A stretch of DNA of 64,000 nucleotides, from positions 310,001 to 374,000 of the forward strand of contig NZ_KQ947992.1 of assembly GCF_001513975.1 (NCBI RefSeq), given 5' to 3'. The position numbers and the translations under genes were made by a program. Positions 41,637 to 50,529 of the stretch are shown piece after piece. Position 1 is the first letter of the stretch, and each line of letters begins with the position of its first letter. The stretch is from Streptomyces curacoi. GTDB taxonomy: Bacteria; Actinomycetota; Actinomycetes; Streptomycetales; Streptomycetaceae. The notes beneath the pieces were generated by a model, which worked only from the letters and a program-made list of their open reading frames with translations, searched no databases and had not been told where the DNA came from.

Positions 41637-43008
41637 CGAGGTGACCCACGGGACTGAGGTGGACAAGTCCCGTGTGAGAACCGGGCCGCGTCACGCGGCA
41701 CCCAAGAAGCCGCTGTTCACCAGGTTCCACATGCCGGCCGGCAAGGCGATCGCGCTGGCTGCCATGCCCACCGCCGTCCTCATGGGGATGGGCTTCACGC
41801 CCACTCTCGCCCAGGCCGACAGCGACAACGCGACGAAGCCGACGTCCAACAGCCTGACGGCGGACGAGTACAAGGAGTGCGTGGCGGCTCTGGAGGAGGG
41901 TGACTCCGTGTCGCCGTCCCCGAGCGCGAGTGAGTCCACCGGCAGCGACGAGACGGCGGAGCCGACCCCGTCGCCGTCGGCCTCCGCCGGCCAGGACTCC
42001 TCGGAGCCCTCCAACTCCTCGGCTTCTTCGGACTCTTCGGGTCCGTCGGACTCCGCGGGCGACCCCTCTTCGTCGGATTCAGGTTCCGACGGGGCCGAGC
42101 CGACGCCGACGCCCTCCCCGGGCAAGTCGAGCGAGGCCCAGTCCGGCGACACGACCACGCCGTCCCCCTCGCCGTCCGAGAGCGGCGGCAACGTGCTGGA
42201 GGAGATCGGCGACGCCATCACCGGCATCTTCACGGGCGGTGCCGGTGCCGAGGAGAGCGCGAGCCCGACGCCGACCCCCTCGGCGAGCGCGAGCGAGGGG
42301 GCGTCCGCCGGATCCTCCGACTCCGGCACGGGCACCTCCGGCGCCACCGACACCGCCGAGGAGACCGCCGAGAAGGTCACCGACACGGCGAAGGGCACCG
42401 TCGAGGACACCACCGATACGGCGTCCGAGGCGGCCGAGGACACGACCGAGGCCGTCGGGCAGGCGGCCGAGGAGGCGGCAGACGAAGCCACCGCCACGCC
42501 CAGCCCCTCCGCGAGCTCCACCACGAACCCCGAGGACTGCCCGGCCGCCACGGACGACGAGGGCGGCGTCGACAACAAGGTGCCGGTGGCGGACGACCCC
42601 TGGTACCTGCAGGCCAGCTCGCTGCTGCTGAAGGGCGCGGACTACCAGGGCATCGTCGAGGTGAAGACCGCCAACGGCACCAAGAAGAAGGTGCTGAAGT
42701 ACGTCATATCCGACGGCACGGACATCGGCGACCTGCACCAGCTGGTGAAGGACAAGCAGTCCGGCAAGACCTATCACGTGCAGGCGGCCAAGGGCTCGAC
42801 GTCCACGATCCGTGACGGCCAGACGGTGATGTACACCGAGAGCATCTCCGGCAACCTGCTCGGTCTGATCCCGGTGACGTTCGACCCGGAGCACCCGCCG
42901 CCGCTGAACATCCCGCTGATCTACTTCACCAACGTGAAGGTTACGCAGGCCGCCCAGTTCGGTGGCACGCTGCACGTGCCCGGGATGCACGTGTTCACCA
43001 CCGACTGA
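41626..43008 (+). CDS. Secreted Ser/Thr/Pro-rich surface protein
   Basis: A 460-residue protein starting at GTG 41626, overlapping the DUF6114 gene. A hydrophobic export segment (IALAAMPTAVLMGMGFTPTL, then AQA) is followed by about 240 residues of low-complexity Ser, Thr, Pro, Glu and Asp (PTPSPSAS-type repeats), with an amphipathic TAEETAEKVTDTAKGTVEDT block. The C-terminal 140 residues form a compact beta-rich domain ending in TLHVPGMHVFTTD. The middle is a likely wall-spanning, perhaps glycosylated, stalk. It is the third gene of the DUF6230-DUF6114 operon. Confidence 0.83.
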   Translation: MPADEVTHGTEVDKSRVRTGPRHAAPKKPLFTRFHMPAGKAIALAAMPTAVLMGMGFTPTLAQADSDNATKPTSNSLTADEYKECVAALEEGDSVSPSPSASESTGSDETAEPTPSPSASAGQDSSEPSNSSASSDSSGPSDSAGDPSSSDSGSDGAEPTPTPSPGKSSEAQSGDTTTPSPSPSESGGNVLEEIGDAITGIFTGGAGAEESASPTPTPSASASEGASAGSSDSGTGTSGATDTAEETAEKVTDTAKGTVEDTTDTASEAAEDTTEAVGQAAEEAADEATATPSPSASSTTNPEDCPAATDDEGGVDNKVPVADDPWYLQASSLLLKGADYQGIVEVKTANGTKKKVLKYVISDGTDIGDLHQLVKDKQSGKTYHVQAAKGSTSTIRDGQTVMYTESISGNLLGLIPVTFDPEHPPPLNIPLIYFTNVKVTQAAQFGGTLHVPGMHVFTTD

Positions 43009-43047
43009 GCGTCCGTACAGGCCCGTTCGGGAGCCGCACACCCGGTT

Positions 43048-43083
43048 GTGGCCCGGTCCTCCATACCTTGGAGGCCGGGCCAC
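43048..43083 (+). terminator. Terminator of the DUF6230 operon
   Basis: GTGGCCCGG-T-CCTCC pairs with GGAGG-CCGGGCCAC (one bulged T), 40 nt past the last stop codon. Confidence 0.8.
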
Positions 43084-43405
43084 AGTTGTGTGTAACTCAC
43101 GCGAAAGTTCTGCATACCTCTTCACGCATCCTCCGTGATTCCTGCCCCAAGATGACCGACCTTGGCTATGGTTGCGCTGCGCATGTTCCGGATCTGACCA
43201 ATCTGCGTTTGCGCACGACCATCTGCGACCGGGGGAACTGCGTCGTCACACGGGGAGGGGGAGCGTTCGCCGTGCCCAACTGGCCCCTCGATGCTCGTTT
43301 TCGAGCCCCATTAGCGAACGTCGGCCCCCTGGTCTCCCTCCACATGCAGGAAGGGATGCCCCCTTGCGCTCCAGACCCCGAGGGTTCCCCAGACCGACAC
43401 CGATA
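43084..43405. other. Intergenic stretch before the toxin gene
   Basis: 322 bp that is noticeably less GC-rich than the neighbouring genes. The in-frame open extension of the toxin frame back to 43172 lacks a signal peptide at its start and is not expected to be translated. A promoter for the toxin gene should lie here; I cannot place it. Confidence 0.45.
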
Positions 43406-46400
43406 ATGAAGCGGGCCGGCCTGACCCGACTCCTTCCGCTCCCTCTCGCCGCCACCCTCCTCACCGGCCTCGCCGTGAGCCCGGACCTGCTCACCCGGCC
43501 CACACCCCTCAAAGCGGCTCCCGCGGGTGACTCGTCTCCCTGGATCGAGGACACCCCCTCAGAGCAACTGCGGCAGGACCAGTGCCTGATGACCGACGTC
43601 CTGCGTCTCGGCGGTCCGGCCATGGCTGCCACCGCCCAGGACGGCCTCAACCAGCCCGCCGACAAGCTGCACACACTCGCCGACCGACAGCACTGGCAGA
43701 ACACCCCGCTGGCCACGGCGTACGAGACGGACCGGGATGCGGCTGCCAAGGAGGTGAACGCCCTCAACGCCCTGCGAGACGGCTGGGCGAAGCCCCTCAG
43801 TGGGCTGACCAACCCGGCCGGCTTCACGGTCGCCGACTTCCAGTGGCCGCCCGACGGCAGCGACGGCAAGCCCGGCTTCTACACCCAGACCGGCCTGTCC
43901 CAGTGGATCTCCGACCGCTTCTGGCAGGACGAGGGGAGCTTCTACAAGGACCCCACTCCTGTCGCCGACGCGGTGACGCGCAAGGCCGTCAGCGACCTCG
44001 GCACCCCCCTGTACGGCAAGGATCCGGACCCGAGCCTGCCGAGCGACCAATGGAACCGGGCCCTCGCCGAGCGCGACGCTTTCCGGTGGCTGAACGGGGA
44101 CTCGGCCAATCCCGCTGGCGCCGACGACGCCCGCATCTTCCTGGCCTCCGGAGGCTTCCCTCGTAGCGCTCCGCAACAGGGCTCCCCCGAATACCGCATC
44201 GCGGTCGAGGATCTGAAGTCCCGCTTCTCCGCCTGCGCTTGGCGTGACCCGCTCGATCCCGGCAACGCCCTCAGTGATGTCACCGCCACCGCAGCGTCAG
44301 AGTGGCAGCAGGAGATCACCTCTCAGGCCACCCAGCGCAACCAGATCTTGAATGCCAACAAGGACGCCACCAAGGCTCTCGCCACCGGAGCGAAGGCTCT
44401 CGGTGACCTGATCGGTCACTCCTGGAGCGCCGACCACCTCGCCCGCTGGCAGGACTACTGGTCCGCCGGCGGCGTCGGCTACATCGGCGATGCGCCGACA
44501 ACGATCGAGGTGGACGGCAAGAAGGGTATGTGCCTCGATGCGGCGGGCGGCGGCACGGCCAACGGCACCGTGGTCCAGATCTACACCTGCAATGGCTCTG
44601 CCGGGCAGAAGTGGACGGTCGAGGGCGACGACAAAGGCCTCCACCTGCGCAACGTCAAATCCCTCAAGTGCGTCGACGTCTCCGGGAACAACTCGGCGGA
44701 CGGCACGAAGATCCAGCTCTGGACGTGCAACAGTTCCCCGGCGCAGACCTGGGAGTACAACGTCCGAGCCAGTACGCCGCTGAAGAACGTGGGCACGGGC
44801 AAGTGCCTGGACCTGAAGACGTACGACAACAGCCAGGACTCCCGGCTGTGGACCTGCTCCGGCGGCACCCCGCAGAAGTTCACCATCAAGCCGTCCGGCC
44901 ACAACGGCACGGTTCCGCCGAAGGCGCAGTTCGACAAGGCCAAGGCCGGCATCACGGCCACGCAGACGGGCGCGGCGAAGCAACTCGTCGCACTCAAGGC
45001 GCAGCTCGCCGCCGCGAAGAAAGCCGCCACGGCCAGCGACACGGCCGAGCAGGCCGCCTACGCCATCGCCGATGGCAATGGCGCGCCTCGCGGTCGCGGC
45101 CTGCTCGTTGGCCAGCAGAAGGCACAGGTCACCAAGGGTGCGGTCGCTGCGCTCGAGGCGATGGTGAAGGCCGGCGAGACCGCCGAGGCCGCCACCCGCG
45201 CCTCCGCCGCCGACAGCCAGACCATCGCGCAGCGTGCGCTGGCGCAGGCCGCGCAGGTAAAGGCGGAGTTCCGTAAGAAGGCCGCGGAGACGGCCGAGTT
45301 GCAGGCCAAGGCCGCGGCCGACGCCGCGAAGCTGCACCGGGACAACGCCAAGAAGGACAAGGAGACCGCGGAGGCCAAACTCGCCGTGGCCCTGAAGGCG
45401 GAGGGTGAGGCGAAGGCGGCCGCAGACGAGGCGCACGCGAGGCGCCTGGCTGCCGAGGCCGAGGAGAAGACGGCCAAGGCGGAGAAGGAGAAGGCCGCCG
45501 CCAAGCAGGCCGAGGCCGCCCAGCACAAGAAGAACGCCGACGCCGAGGCGACCAAGGCGAAGAACGCCAAGGAGAAGGCCGAGTCCTCCGAAGCCACGGC
45601 AGTTCAGCGGAAGAACGACGCCGTCAAGGCCCGCGACCACGCCAGGGCCATGCGGGACGATGCCTGGGATGCCGAACAGAAGGCCGACGCCCTGCGTGCC
45701 AAGGCCGACGCCAAGACCGCCTACGCCGACTCCTTGGACGCGGGCGAGGCAGCCGACGCCGCCCGCGCCGCCGCCAATGACGCCGACAAGCACGCGGACA
45801 ACGCCGAATCGGCCGCCACGAAGGCCCGTTCGGAGGCCGACGCAGCCACCAAGGCAGCTGCAGACGCGGACGCGGCGGCCACCCGCGCCGAGGCGGCTGC
45901 CAAGCGGGCGCGTGCCGATGCCGATGCCGCGCAGGCCGCGAAGCTGAAGGCCGACGCGGCGGTGAAGACCGCGACCAGCGCCGTTGCCGACGCGATCAAG
46001 GCCTCGCAGCACGCCGCTTCGGAGGCCAAGGCAGCGGTCAAGCTGGCCGACGAGGCGGAGCAGGAAGCCAAGGCCGCCAAGGGGCATGCGGACGAGGCAC
46101 GCAAGGAGGCCGCCAAGGCCGTTGTCGCCTCGGCGAAGGCCGCGGGCTTCGCCCACGTCACCGCCCAGGCCGCGGTGGACGCGAGCAAGGCCGCCGCGCA
46201 GGTCGCCAAGCCGGCCAACGACGCCATCCAGCTCGGCTCCCCGTACGTCACCACCGACTCGGCCGCGGGCCTGGTGGTCCTGACCGGGCAGGCGTCGAAG
46301 ACGATCGCCGAGCAGCAGAAGGCCGTCGCCGAGGCCCACGCCAAGAACGCCCAGGAGGAGGCCGCCGCATCCAAGGCGATCGCCGACCAGGCGAACGGCG

Positions 46401-47983
46401 ACGCGAAGGCCGCCTATCAGCACTCCGCGAACGCCGCCAAGCACGCCTCGGACGCCCGGGGTTACGCGAAGGAGGCCCTCGGCTACGCCGCCGACGCTGC
46501 CACGGCCGCATCCAAGGCCGCGGCATCACTGGCCCGCACGATCGAGTACGACCGCCAGGCCACCGCGGACGCCGCAGCTGCCGACAAGGCAGCCGGCCGC
46601 GCCGAAGGCTACGCGAAGGAAGCCCGCGACTCCGCCGACCAGGCGGCCCTCGACGCCGAAGCCGCCCGCAAGGCTGCCTCGGAGGCCGAGGAGGCCGCCA
46701 AGGACGCCCGCGCCGCCGCCGACCGCGCCGACACGGCTGCCACCGAGGCCGAAAAGGCCGCGAAGGACGCCGACAAGTACGCCAAGGAAGCCGAGGAAGC
46801 AGCCGACAGGGCCGAGAAGCAGGACAACGGGCATCAGATCGAGACTGGAACCGTCGTCGGCGAGACCGGTGCCGCCATCGGTGGCATGTTCTACGTCGTC
46901 GACCATCTTGAGACGATCGGCGATCCGCAGGTTGTGAAAAAGACGGACGGCTGCGACGGCTGGTACGACAAGCTCGTCTACAAGGGCGACTGCACGATCA
47001 CCTCGAAGATCCGGTTCAAGGCGGTCCTCGACCTGTACATGTGCACCGCGCAGGATCTGGACCCGATGCGGTACATGTGCCCCGCCAGCGCGACGGTGTA
47101 CCTGGGCGAGCACAGGACCAAGGAACTGTCCACCGAGGTCACGCACAACATCACGATCGCGGAATACAACAAGAACATCGACCCGGTCAACATCCTTTTC
47201 GGCGGCTGGATCAAGTGCATCCAGAAGATCACCCCGGGCGGTGCGGGAGGAAGCTGGGGCGGATGCGCCTGGGCAGCCGTGGATGTCGCGAGCCTCTTCG
47301 CGGGCAAAATCCTCAAACCCGTCGCGGACGCCGTCAGGGCAATGGACGCCGCCATGCGGACCGGCATTGGCTTCGCCGACGCCTACAAGGCCCTTCGGGC
47401 CCTCGGTCTGGCCGAGGAAGTCGTCTTCAACATCGGGGTCAAGGGACTCGACGGAGTCGTCAAGACCTGCCTCAAGAGCGCCCCCACGCCTCTAGTCTCA
47501 CGAGCGGCCATGGCCGCAGAGGGATGCCCCACGGGGTTGATCCGTTACAACAGCGACGAGTTGAGCCGGTTGGCGTACCAGTTCAGGAAGGATTCCGGGT
47601 TCTACGAGGGGGACCACAACGTCGCTGTCGCGAAGGTAAAGGGATGGAACGATCCCAAGACCGGTCACTTCATAGTCGCCAGCAGCGGCTTCAACGGCCA
47701 CTCGGAGACAACGATTCTGGCGAAGCTGAAGGAAAAGGGATTCAAGGCCGAGGACATCGAGGCTCTGTACACTGAGCGTCAGCCCTGCCCGAAATGTGCT
47801 GACGAATTGACCGATAACCTCAAACCGGGCACACCGGTCACTTGGTCGGTCCCCTACCACCCGGACTTCGCGGACGCGGCGAGAGAACTGCTGGACAAAT
47901 ACGTCAGGCAGGCCGACGGGAGGCGTGCAGCACGCGCTGCGACGACCGACCAGCAGGGCGAGGAGCAAGAGGTCCATGACTGA
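43406..47983 (+). CDS. Giant secreted polymorphic toxin with C-terminal deaminase-like domain
   Basis: A 1,525-residue protein from ATG 43406. Residues 1-40 form a signal peptide (MKRAGLTRLLPLPLAATLLT). Residues 40-355 are an unassigned Trp-rich region. Residues 360-500 are a ricin-B lectin domain with repeats CLDAAGG, CVDVSGN and CLDLKTY and their QxW strands. Residues 505-1140 are a nearly continuous Ala/Lys/Glu coiled coil. Residues 1145-1400 are a Cys-rich pre-toxin region with a hydrophobic helix pair. The C-terminal domain (1405-1492) has H1432-S-E1434 and P1460-C1461-PK-C1464, the HxE ... PCxxC zinc-deaminase signature of bacterial toxin deaminases. It may deaminate nucleic acid or nucleotides in rival cells. 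The candidate immunity gene overlaps its 3' end by 8 bp. Confidence 0.88.
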   Translation: MKRAGLTRLLPLPLAATLLTGLAVSPDLLTRPTPLKAAPAGDSSPWIEDTPSEQLRQDQCLMTDVLRLGGPAMAATAQDGLNQPADKLHTLADRQHWQNTPLATAYETDRDAAAKEVNALNALRDGWAKPLSGLTNPAGFTVADFQWPPDGSDGKPGFYTQTGLSQWISDRFWQDEGSFYKDPTPVADAVTRKAVSDLGTPLYGKDPDPSLPSDQWNRALAERDAFRWLNGDSANPAGADDARIFLASGGFPRSAPQQGSPEYRIAVEDLKSRFSACAWRDPLDPGNALSDVTATAASEWQQEITSQATQRNQILNANKDATKALATGAKALGDLIGHSWSADHLARWQDYWSAGGVGYIGDAPTTIEVDGKKGMCLDAAGGGTANGTVVQIYTCNGSAGQKWTVEGDDKGLHLRNVKSLKCVDVSGNNSADGTKIQLWTCNSSPAQTWEYNVRASTPLKNVGTGKCLDLKTYDNSQDSRLWTCSGGTPQKFTIKPSGHNGTVPPKAQFDKAKAGITATQTGAAKQLVALKAQLAAAKKAATASDTAEQAAYAIADGNGAPRGRGLLVGQQKAQVTKGAVAALEAMVKAGETAEAATRASAADSQTIAQRALAQAAQVKAEFRKKAAETAELQAKAAADAAKLHRDNAKKDKETAEAKLAVALKAEGEAKAAADEAHARRLAAEAEEKTAKAEKEKAAAKQAEAAQHKKNADAEATKAKNAKEKAESSEATAVQRKNDAVKARDHARAMRDDAWDAEQKADALRAKADAKTAYADSLDAGEAADAARAAANDADKHADNAESAATKARSEADAATKAAADADAAATRAEAAAKRARADADAAQAAKLKADAAVKTATSAVADAIKASQHAASEAKAAVKLADEAEQEAKAAKGHADEARKEAAKAVVASAKAAGFAHVTAQAAVDASKAAAQVAKPANDAIQLGSPYVTTDSAAGLVVLTGQASKTIAEQQKAVAEAHAKNAQEEAAASKAIADQANGDAKAAYQHSANAAKHASDARGYAKEALGYAADAATAASKAAASLARTIEYDRQATADAAAADKAAGRAEGYAKEARDSADQAALDAEAARKAASEAEEAAKDARAAADRADTAATEAEKAAKDADKYAKEAEEAADRAEKQDNGHQIETGTVVGETGAAIGGMFYVVDHLETIGDPQVVKKTDGCDGWYDKLVYKGDCTITSKIRFKAVLDLYMCTAQDLDPMRYMCPASATVYLGEHRTKELSTEVTHNITIAEYNKNIDPVNILFGGWIKCIQKITPGGAGGSWGGCAWAAVDVASLFAGKILKPVADAVRAMDAAMRTGIGFADAYKALRALGLAEEVVFNIGVKGLDGVVKTCLKSAPTPLVSRAAMAAEGCPTGLIRYNSDELSRLAYQFRKDSGFYEGDHNVAVAKVKGWNDPKTGHFIVASSGFNGHSETTILAKLKEKGFKAEDIEALYTERQPCPKCADELTDNLKPGTPVTWSVPYHPDFADAARELLDKYVRQADGRRAARAATTDQQGEEQEVHD

Positions 47984-48398
47984 GTCCGAATTCGACCTAC
48001 ACCCGAAGGCCTCACCGGAGGTCATCAAGGAGCGCCAGGCGCTGGCCGAGCGCGTGTGTCGGGAACTGCAACGCGCCGGTCTTCCTGTGTACCGGGGTGA
48101 CCTCAGCGGTGAACCACACAGTCGGCCTGGTGTGGACGTGCACGTTGCGCCTTTCCTCGAAGGCGGGGTTTACGCGGACTGGCGCACAGAAGCGGAGTTG
48201 AGGGATGCTGCTCTCGATCTCTTCTCGCAAGGGATCGACTACTCGAAGCCGCCTCCGATCGTCCGCCACCACAAAACGGTGCTCAACCACATGCAGGCCG
48301 CTCTGCTGGGGATTCTCACCTCGGCGGGATTCGAGGTCGAAGAACCAGACAGACACGGGCACGGAAGCATGGTCCACGTGAAGGGCCTCCGGCGCTGA
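47976..48398 (+). CDS. Candidate immunity protein for the deaminase toxin
   Basis: A 140-residue soluble protein (MTESEFDLHPKASPEVIKER) without signal peptide or membrane segment. I recognise no family. It starts inside the last codons of the toxin gene, so it is made with it and stays in the cytosol, the standard position and location for an immunity protein of a polymorphic toxin. The sequence is mixed alpha/beta (GVDVHVAPFLEGGVYADWRT, LLGILTSAGFEVEE). A terminator follows at 48417. Role inferred from context only. Confidence 0.75.
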   Translation: MTESEFDLHPKASPEVIKERQALAERVCRELQRAGLPVYRGDLSGEPHSRPGVDVHVAPFLEGGVYADWRTEAELRDAALDLFSQGIDYSKPPPIVRHHKTVLNHMQAALLGILTSAGFEVEEPDRHGHGSMVHVKGLRR

Positions 48399-48416
48399 TC
48401 GATCCGCTTCTCAGGA

Positions 48417-48450
48417 CCCGCCGAAGCCGAGCTGTACTGGCTTCGGCGGG
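48417..48450 (+). terminator. Terminator after the toxin-immunity pair
   Basis: A perfect 12-bp stem (CCCGCCGAAGCC and complement) with a 10-nt loop, 19 nt past the immunity stop codon. Confidence 0.85.
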
Positions 48451-48490
48451 GCCTGCCGCACTCACCGGCCGAGCTTGACCACCATTCGGC

Positions 48491-48951
48491 ATGACCGACC
48501 CAGCCACCACCCGTTCAAACTCCGTAAACAAGTGGCGCGGTCTGAGAAGCCAGTTGAAGGCGACCCGCGACGGCGACGCGTTCACCGTCCGGCTCACACC
48601 CCGTCAGGCGTCGGCGATGTACGAGGCGCTGAGCTATCTGCGCCGGCGCGACTCCCGTGACACGGAGCTGACCCTGTTGGTCGGCGCGGGACGGAGGCGG
48701 TCGACGCGCTCCTGGAACGTCTGGCCGGACGGCACATGGAGTCACGCGACTTCCGGCTCACCATCGAAGAGCTCCATATGGTGCACAGCGCGCTGACCGC
48801 CGCCCCCCACCATGTTCATCGAGCGCGGTGGCCTCTTCGCGCGGGAGCCGTTCCACATCCGGCTGGGTTTCTACCGGGAGAACTTCGACGCCCTGGCGTA
48901 TGCCGTCGTCCGCGCGGCGGCCGAGGCGTGGCACCCGGCGCGAGCCGCTGA
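48491..48951 (+). pseudogene. Frameshifted small gene of unknown function
   Basis: Coding sense changes frame twice. Frame one reads MTDPATTRSNSVNKWRGLRS to TELTLLVGAG near 48690. A +1 frame then reads TEAVDALLERLAGRHMESRD and on to HSALTAAP near 48808. The first frame resumes with MFIERGGLFAREPFHIRLGF and AVVRAAAEAWHPARAA. The breaks fall at a GGG run near 48690 and a six-C run near 48806. Adding one G and removing one C restores a single product of about 150 residues. The 3' end also lacks a stop in the restored frame, so a third change is likely. A true pseudogene or homopolymer errors in the assembly both fit. Confidence 0.65.
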
Positions 48952-48963
48952 GCGCACAAGGAC

Positions 48964-48994
48964 GAGGGCGCCCCCTGCTCCAGGGGGCGCCCTC
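48964..48994. terminator. Bidirectional terminator shared with pyk
   Basis: A perfect 14-bp stem (GAGGGCGCCCCCTG and complement) with a CTC loop, 19 nt from the pyk stop codon on the minus strand. Confidence 0.88.
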
Positions 48995-49012
48995 AGTGCC
49001 GTGGCTCGGCGG

Positions 49013-50443
49013 TCAGTCCCGTGCGCCGCCGCCCAAGTGGTGAACCCGGACCATGTTGGTGGTGCCGGGCACGCCGGGCGGGGAGCCGGCGGTGATCACC
49101 ACGATGTCGCCCTCGCTGAACAGGCCGAGTTCGACGATCTTCTGGTCCACCAGGTCGACCATCTCGTCGGTGCTGTTCACGAACGGCACCACGTGCGGCT
49201 CCACACCCCAGCTGAGCGTCATCTGGTTGCGGGTGTCCTCGTCCGTGGTGAACGCGATGATCGGCTGGGCGGCGCGGTAGCGGCACAGCCGGCGGGCGGT
49301 GTCACCGGACTGGGTGAAGGCGACCAGGCCCTTGCCGCCGAGGAAGTCGGCGATCTCGCAGGCCGCGCGGGCCACCGAACCGCCCTGCGTACGCGGCTTC
49401 TTGCCGGGGACGAGGGGCTGGAGGCCCTTGCTGAGCAGCTCCTGCTCGGCCTCCGTGACGATCTTCGACATCGTCTTGACGGTCTCGATCGGGTACGCGC
49501 CGACCGAGGACTCCGCCGACAGCATGACCGCGTCGGCGCCGTCCAGGATCGCGTTGGCCACGTCGGAGGCCTCGGCGCGGGTGGGGCGGGAGTTGGTGAT
49601 CATCGACTCCATCATCTGGGTCGCCACGATCACCGGCTTGGCGTTGCGGCGGCACAGCTCGATGAGCCGCTTCTGCACCATCGGGACCTTCTCGAGCGGG
49701 TACTCGACGGCCAGGTCGCCACGCGCGACCATCACGCCGTCGAACGCCATCACGACGTCCTCCATGTTGGCGACCGCCTGCGGCTTCTCCACCTTGGCGA
49801 TGACCGGGACGCGGCGGCCGACCTCGTCCATGACCTTGTGCACGTCCTGCACGTCGCCCGCGTCCCGCACGAAGGACAGGGCGACCAGGTCGCAGCCCAT
49901 GCGCAGCGCGAAGCGGAGGTCCTCGACGTCCTTCTCGCTCAGCGCCGGCACGTTCACGGCCGCGCCGGGCAGGTTGATGCCCTTGTGGTCGGAGACGACG
50001 CCGCCCTCGATGACGATCGTCTTCACCCGCGGGCCCTCGACGTCCAGGACCTTCAGTTCGACGTTGCCGTCGTTGATGAGGATCTGGTCGCCGCGCGAGA
50101 CGTCGCCGGGCAGCCCCTTGTAGGTCGTCCCGCAGATGGACTTGTCACCCGGGACGTCCTCGGTCGTGATGACGAACTCGTCACCGCGCTCCAGCTCCAC
50201 CGGGCCCTCGGCGAAGGTCTCCAGCCGGATCTTCGGCCCCTGGAGGTCGGCGAGCACACCGATGGCCCGGCCGGTCTGGGCGGAGGCGGCCCGCAGGCGC
50301 TCGTACCGCCCCTGGTGGTCTTCGTGCGTGCCGTGGCTGAAGTTGAAGCGGGCCACATTCATGCCCGCCTCGATCAGCGCGACGAGCTGTTCATGGGAGT
50401 CGACCGCGGGGCCGAGAGTACAGACGATTTTCGAACGGCGCAT
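49013..50443 (-). CDS. pyk: Pyruvate kinase
   Basis: A 476-residue pyruvate kinase: MRRSKIVCTLGPAVDSHEQL, MNVARFNFSHG, ADLQGPKIRLE, AKVEKPQAV, the MVARGDLAVE metal site, and ATQMMESMITNSRPTRAEAS. It converts phosphoenolpyruvate and ADP to pyruvate and ATP. Streptomyces carry two copies; this one is linked to ackA-pta as in S. coelicolor pyk2. It has its own 86-bp upstream gap after ackA with overlapping dyads (50471-50493), so independent regulation is likely. Start ATG 50443. Confidence 0.97.
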   Translation of the reverse strand: MRRSKIVCTLGPAVDSHEQLVALIEAGMNVARFNFSHGTHEDHQGRYERLRAASAQTGRAIGVLADLQGPKIRLETFAEGPVELERGDEFVITTEDVPGDKSICGTTYKGLPGDVSRGDQILINDGNVELKVLDVEGPRVKTIVIEGGVVSDHKGINLPGAAVNVPALSEKDVEDLRFALRMGCDLVALSFVRDAGDVQDVHKVMDEVGRRVPVIAKVEKPQAVANMEDVVMAFDGVMVARGDLAVEYPLEKVPMVQKRLIELCRRNAKPVIVATQMMESMITNSRPTRAEASDVANAILDGADAVMLSAESSVGAYPIETVKTMSKIVTEAEQELLSKGLQPLVPGKKPRTQGGSVARAACEIADFLGGKGLVAFTQSGDTARRLCRYRAAQPIIAFTTDEDTRNQMTLSWGVEPHVVPFVNSTDEMVDLVDQKIVELGLFSEGDIVVITAGSPPGVPGTTNMVRVHHLGGGARD

Positions 50444-50470
50444 GGGACGATCCTATCGGTTTGTTTCGCT

Positions 50471-50493
50471 ACGGAATATTCCGTCTGGCGGAA
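50471..50493. promoter_or_regulatory. Overlapping dyads in the pyk promoter
   Basis: A perfect ACGGAATATTCCGT palindrome (50471-50484) overlaps TTCCG-TCTGG-CGGAA (50479-50493), 28-50 bp before the pyk start. It probably is an operator controlling pyk separately from ackA. Confidence 0.55.
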
Positions 50494-50529
50494 GATACAA
50501 ATGAGCTGCGCTTTGCTCAGCCGTGTTAC

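Noticed and set aside
43172..43405. Upstream extension of the toxin gene
   Set aside because: The extension would bury the signal peptide; ATG 43406 puts it at the N-terminus.
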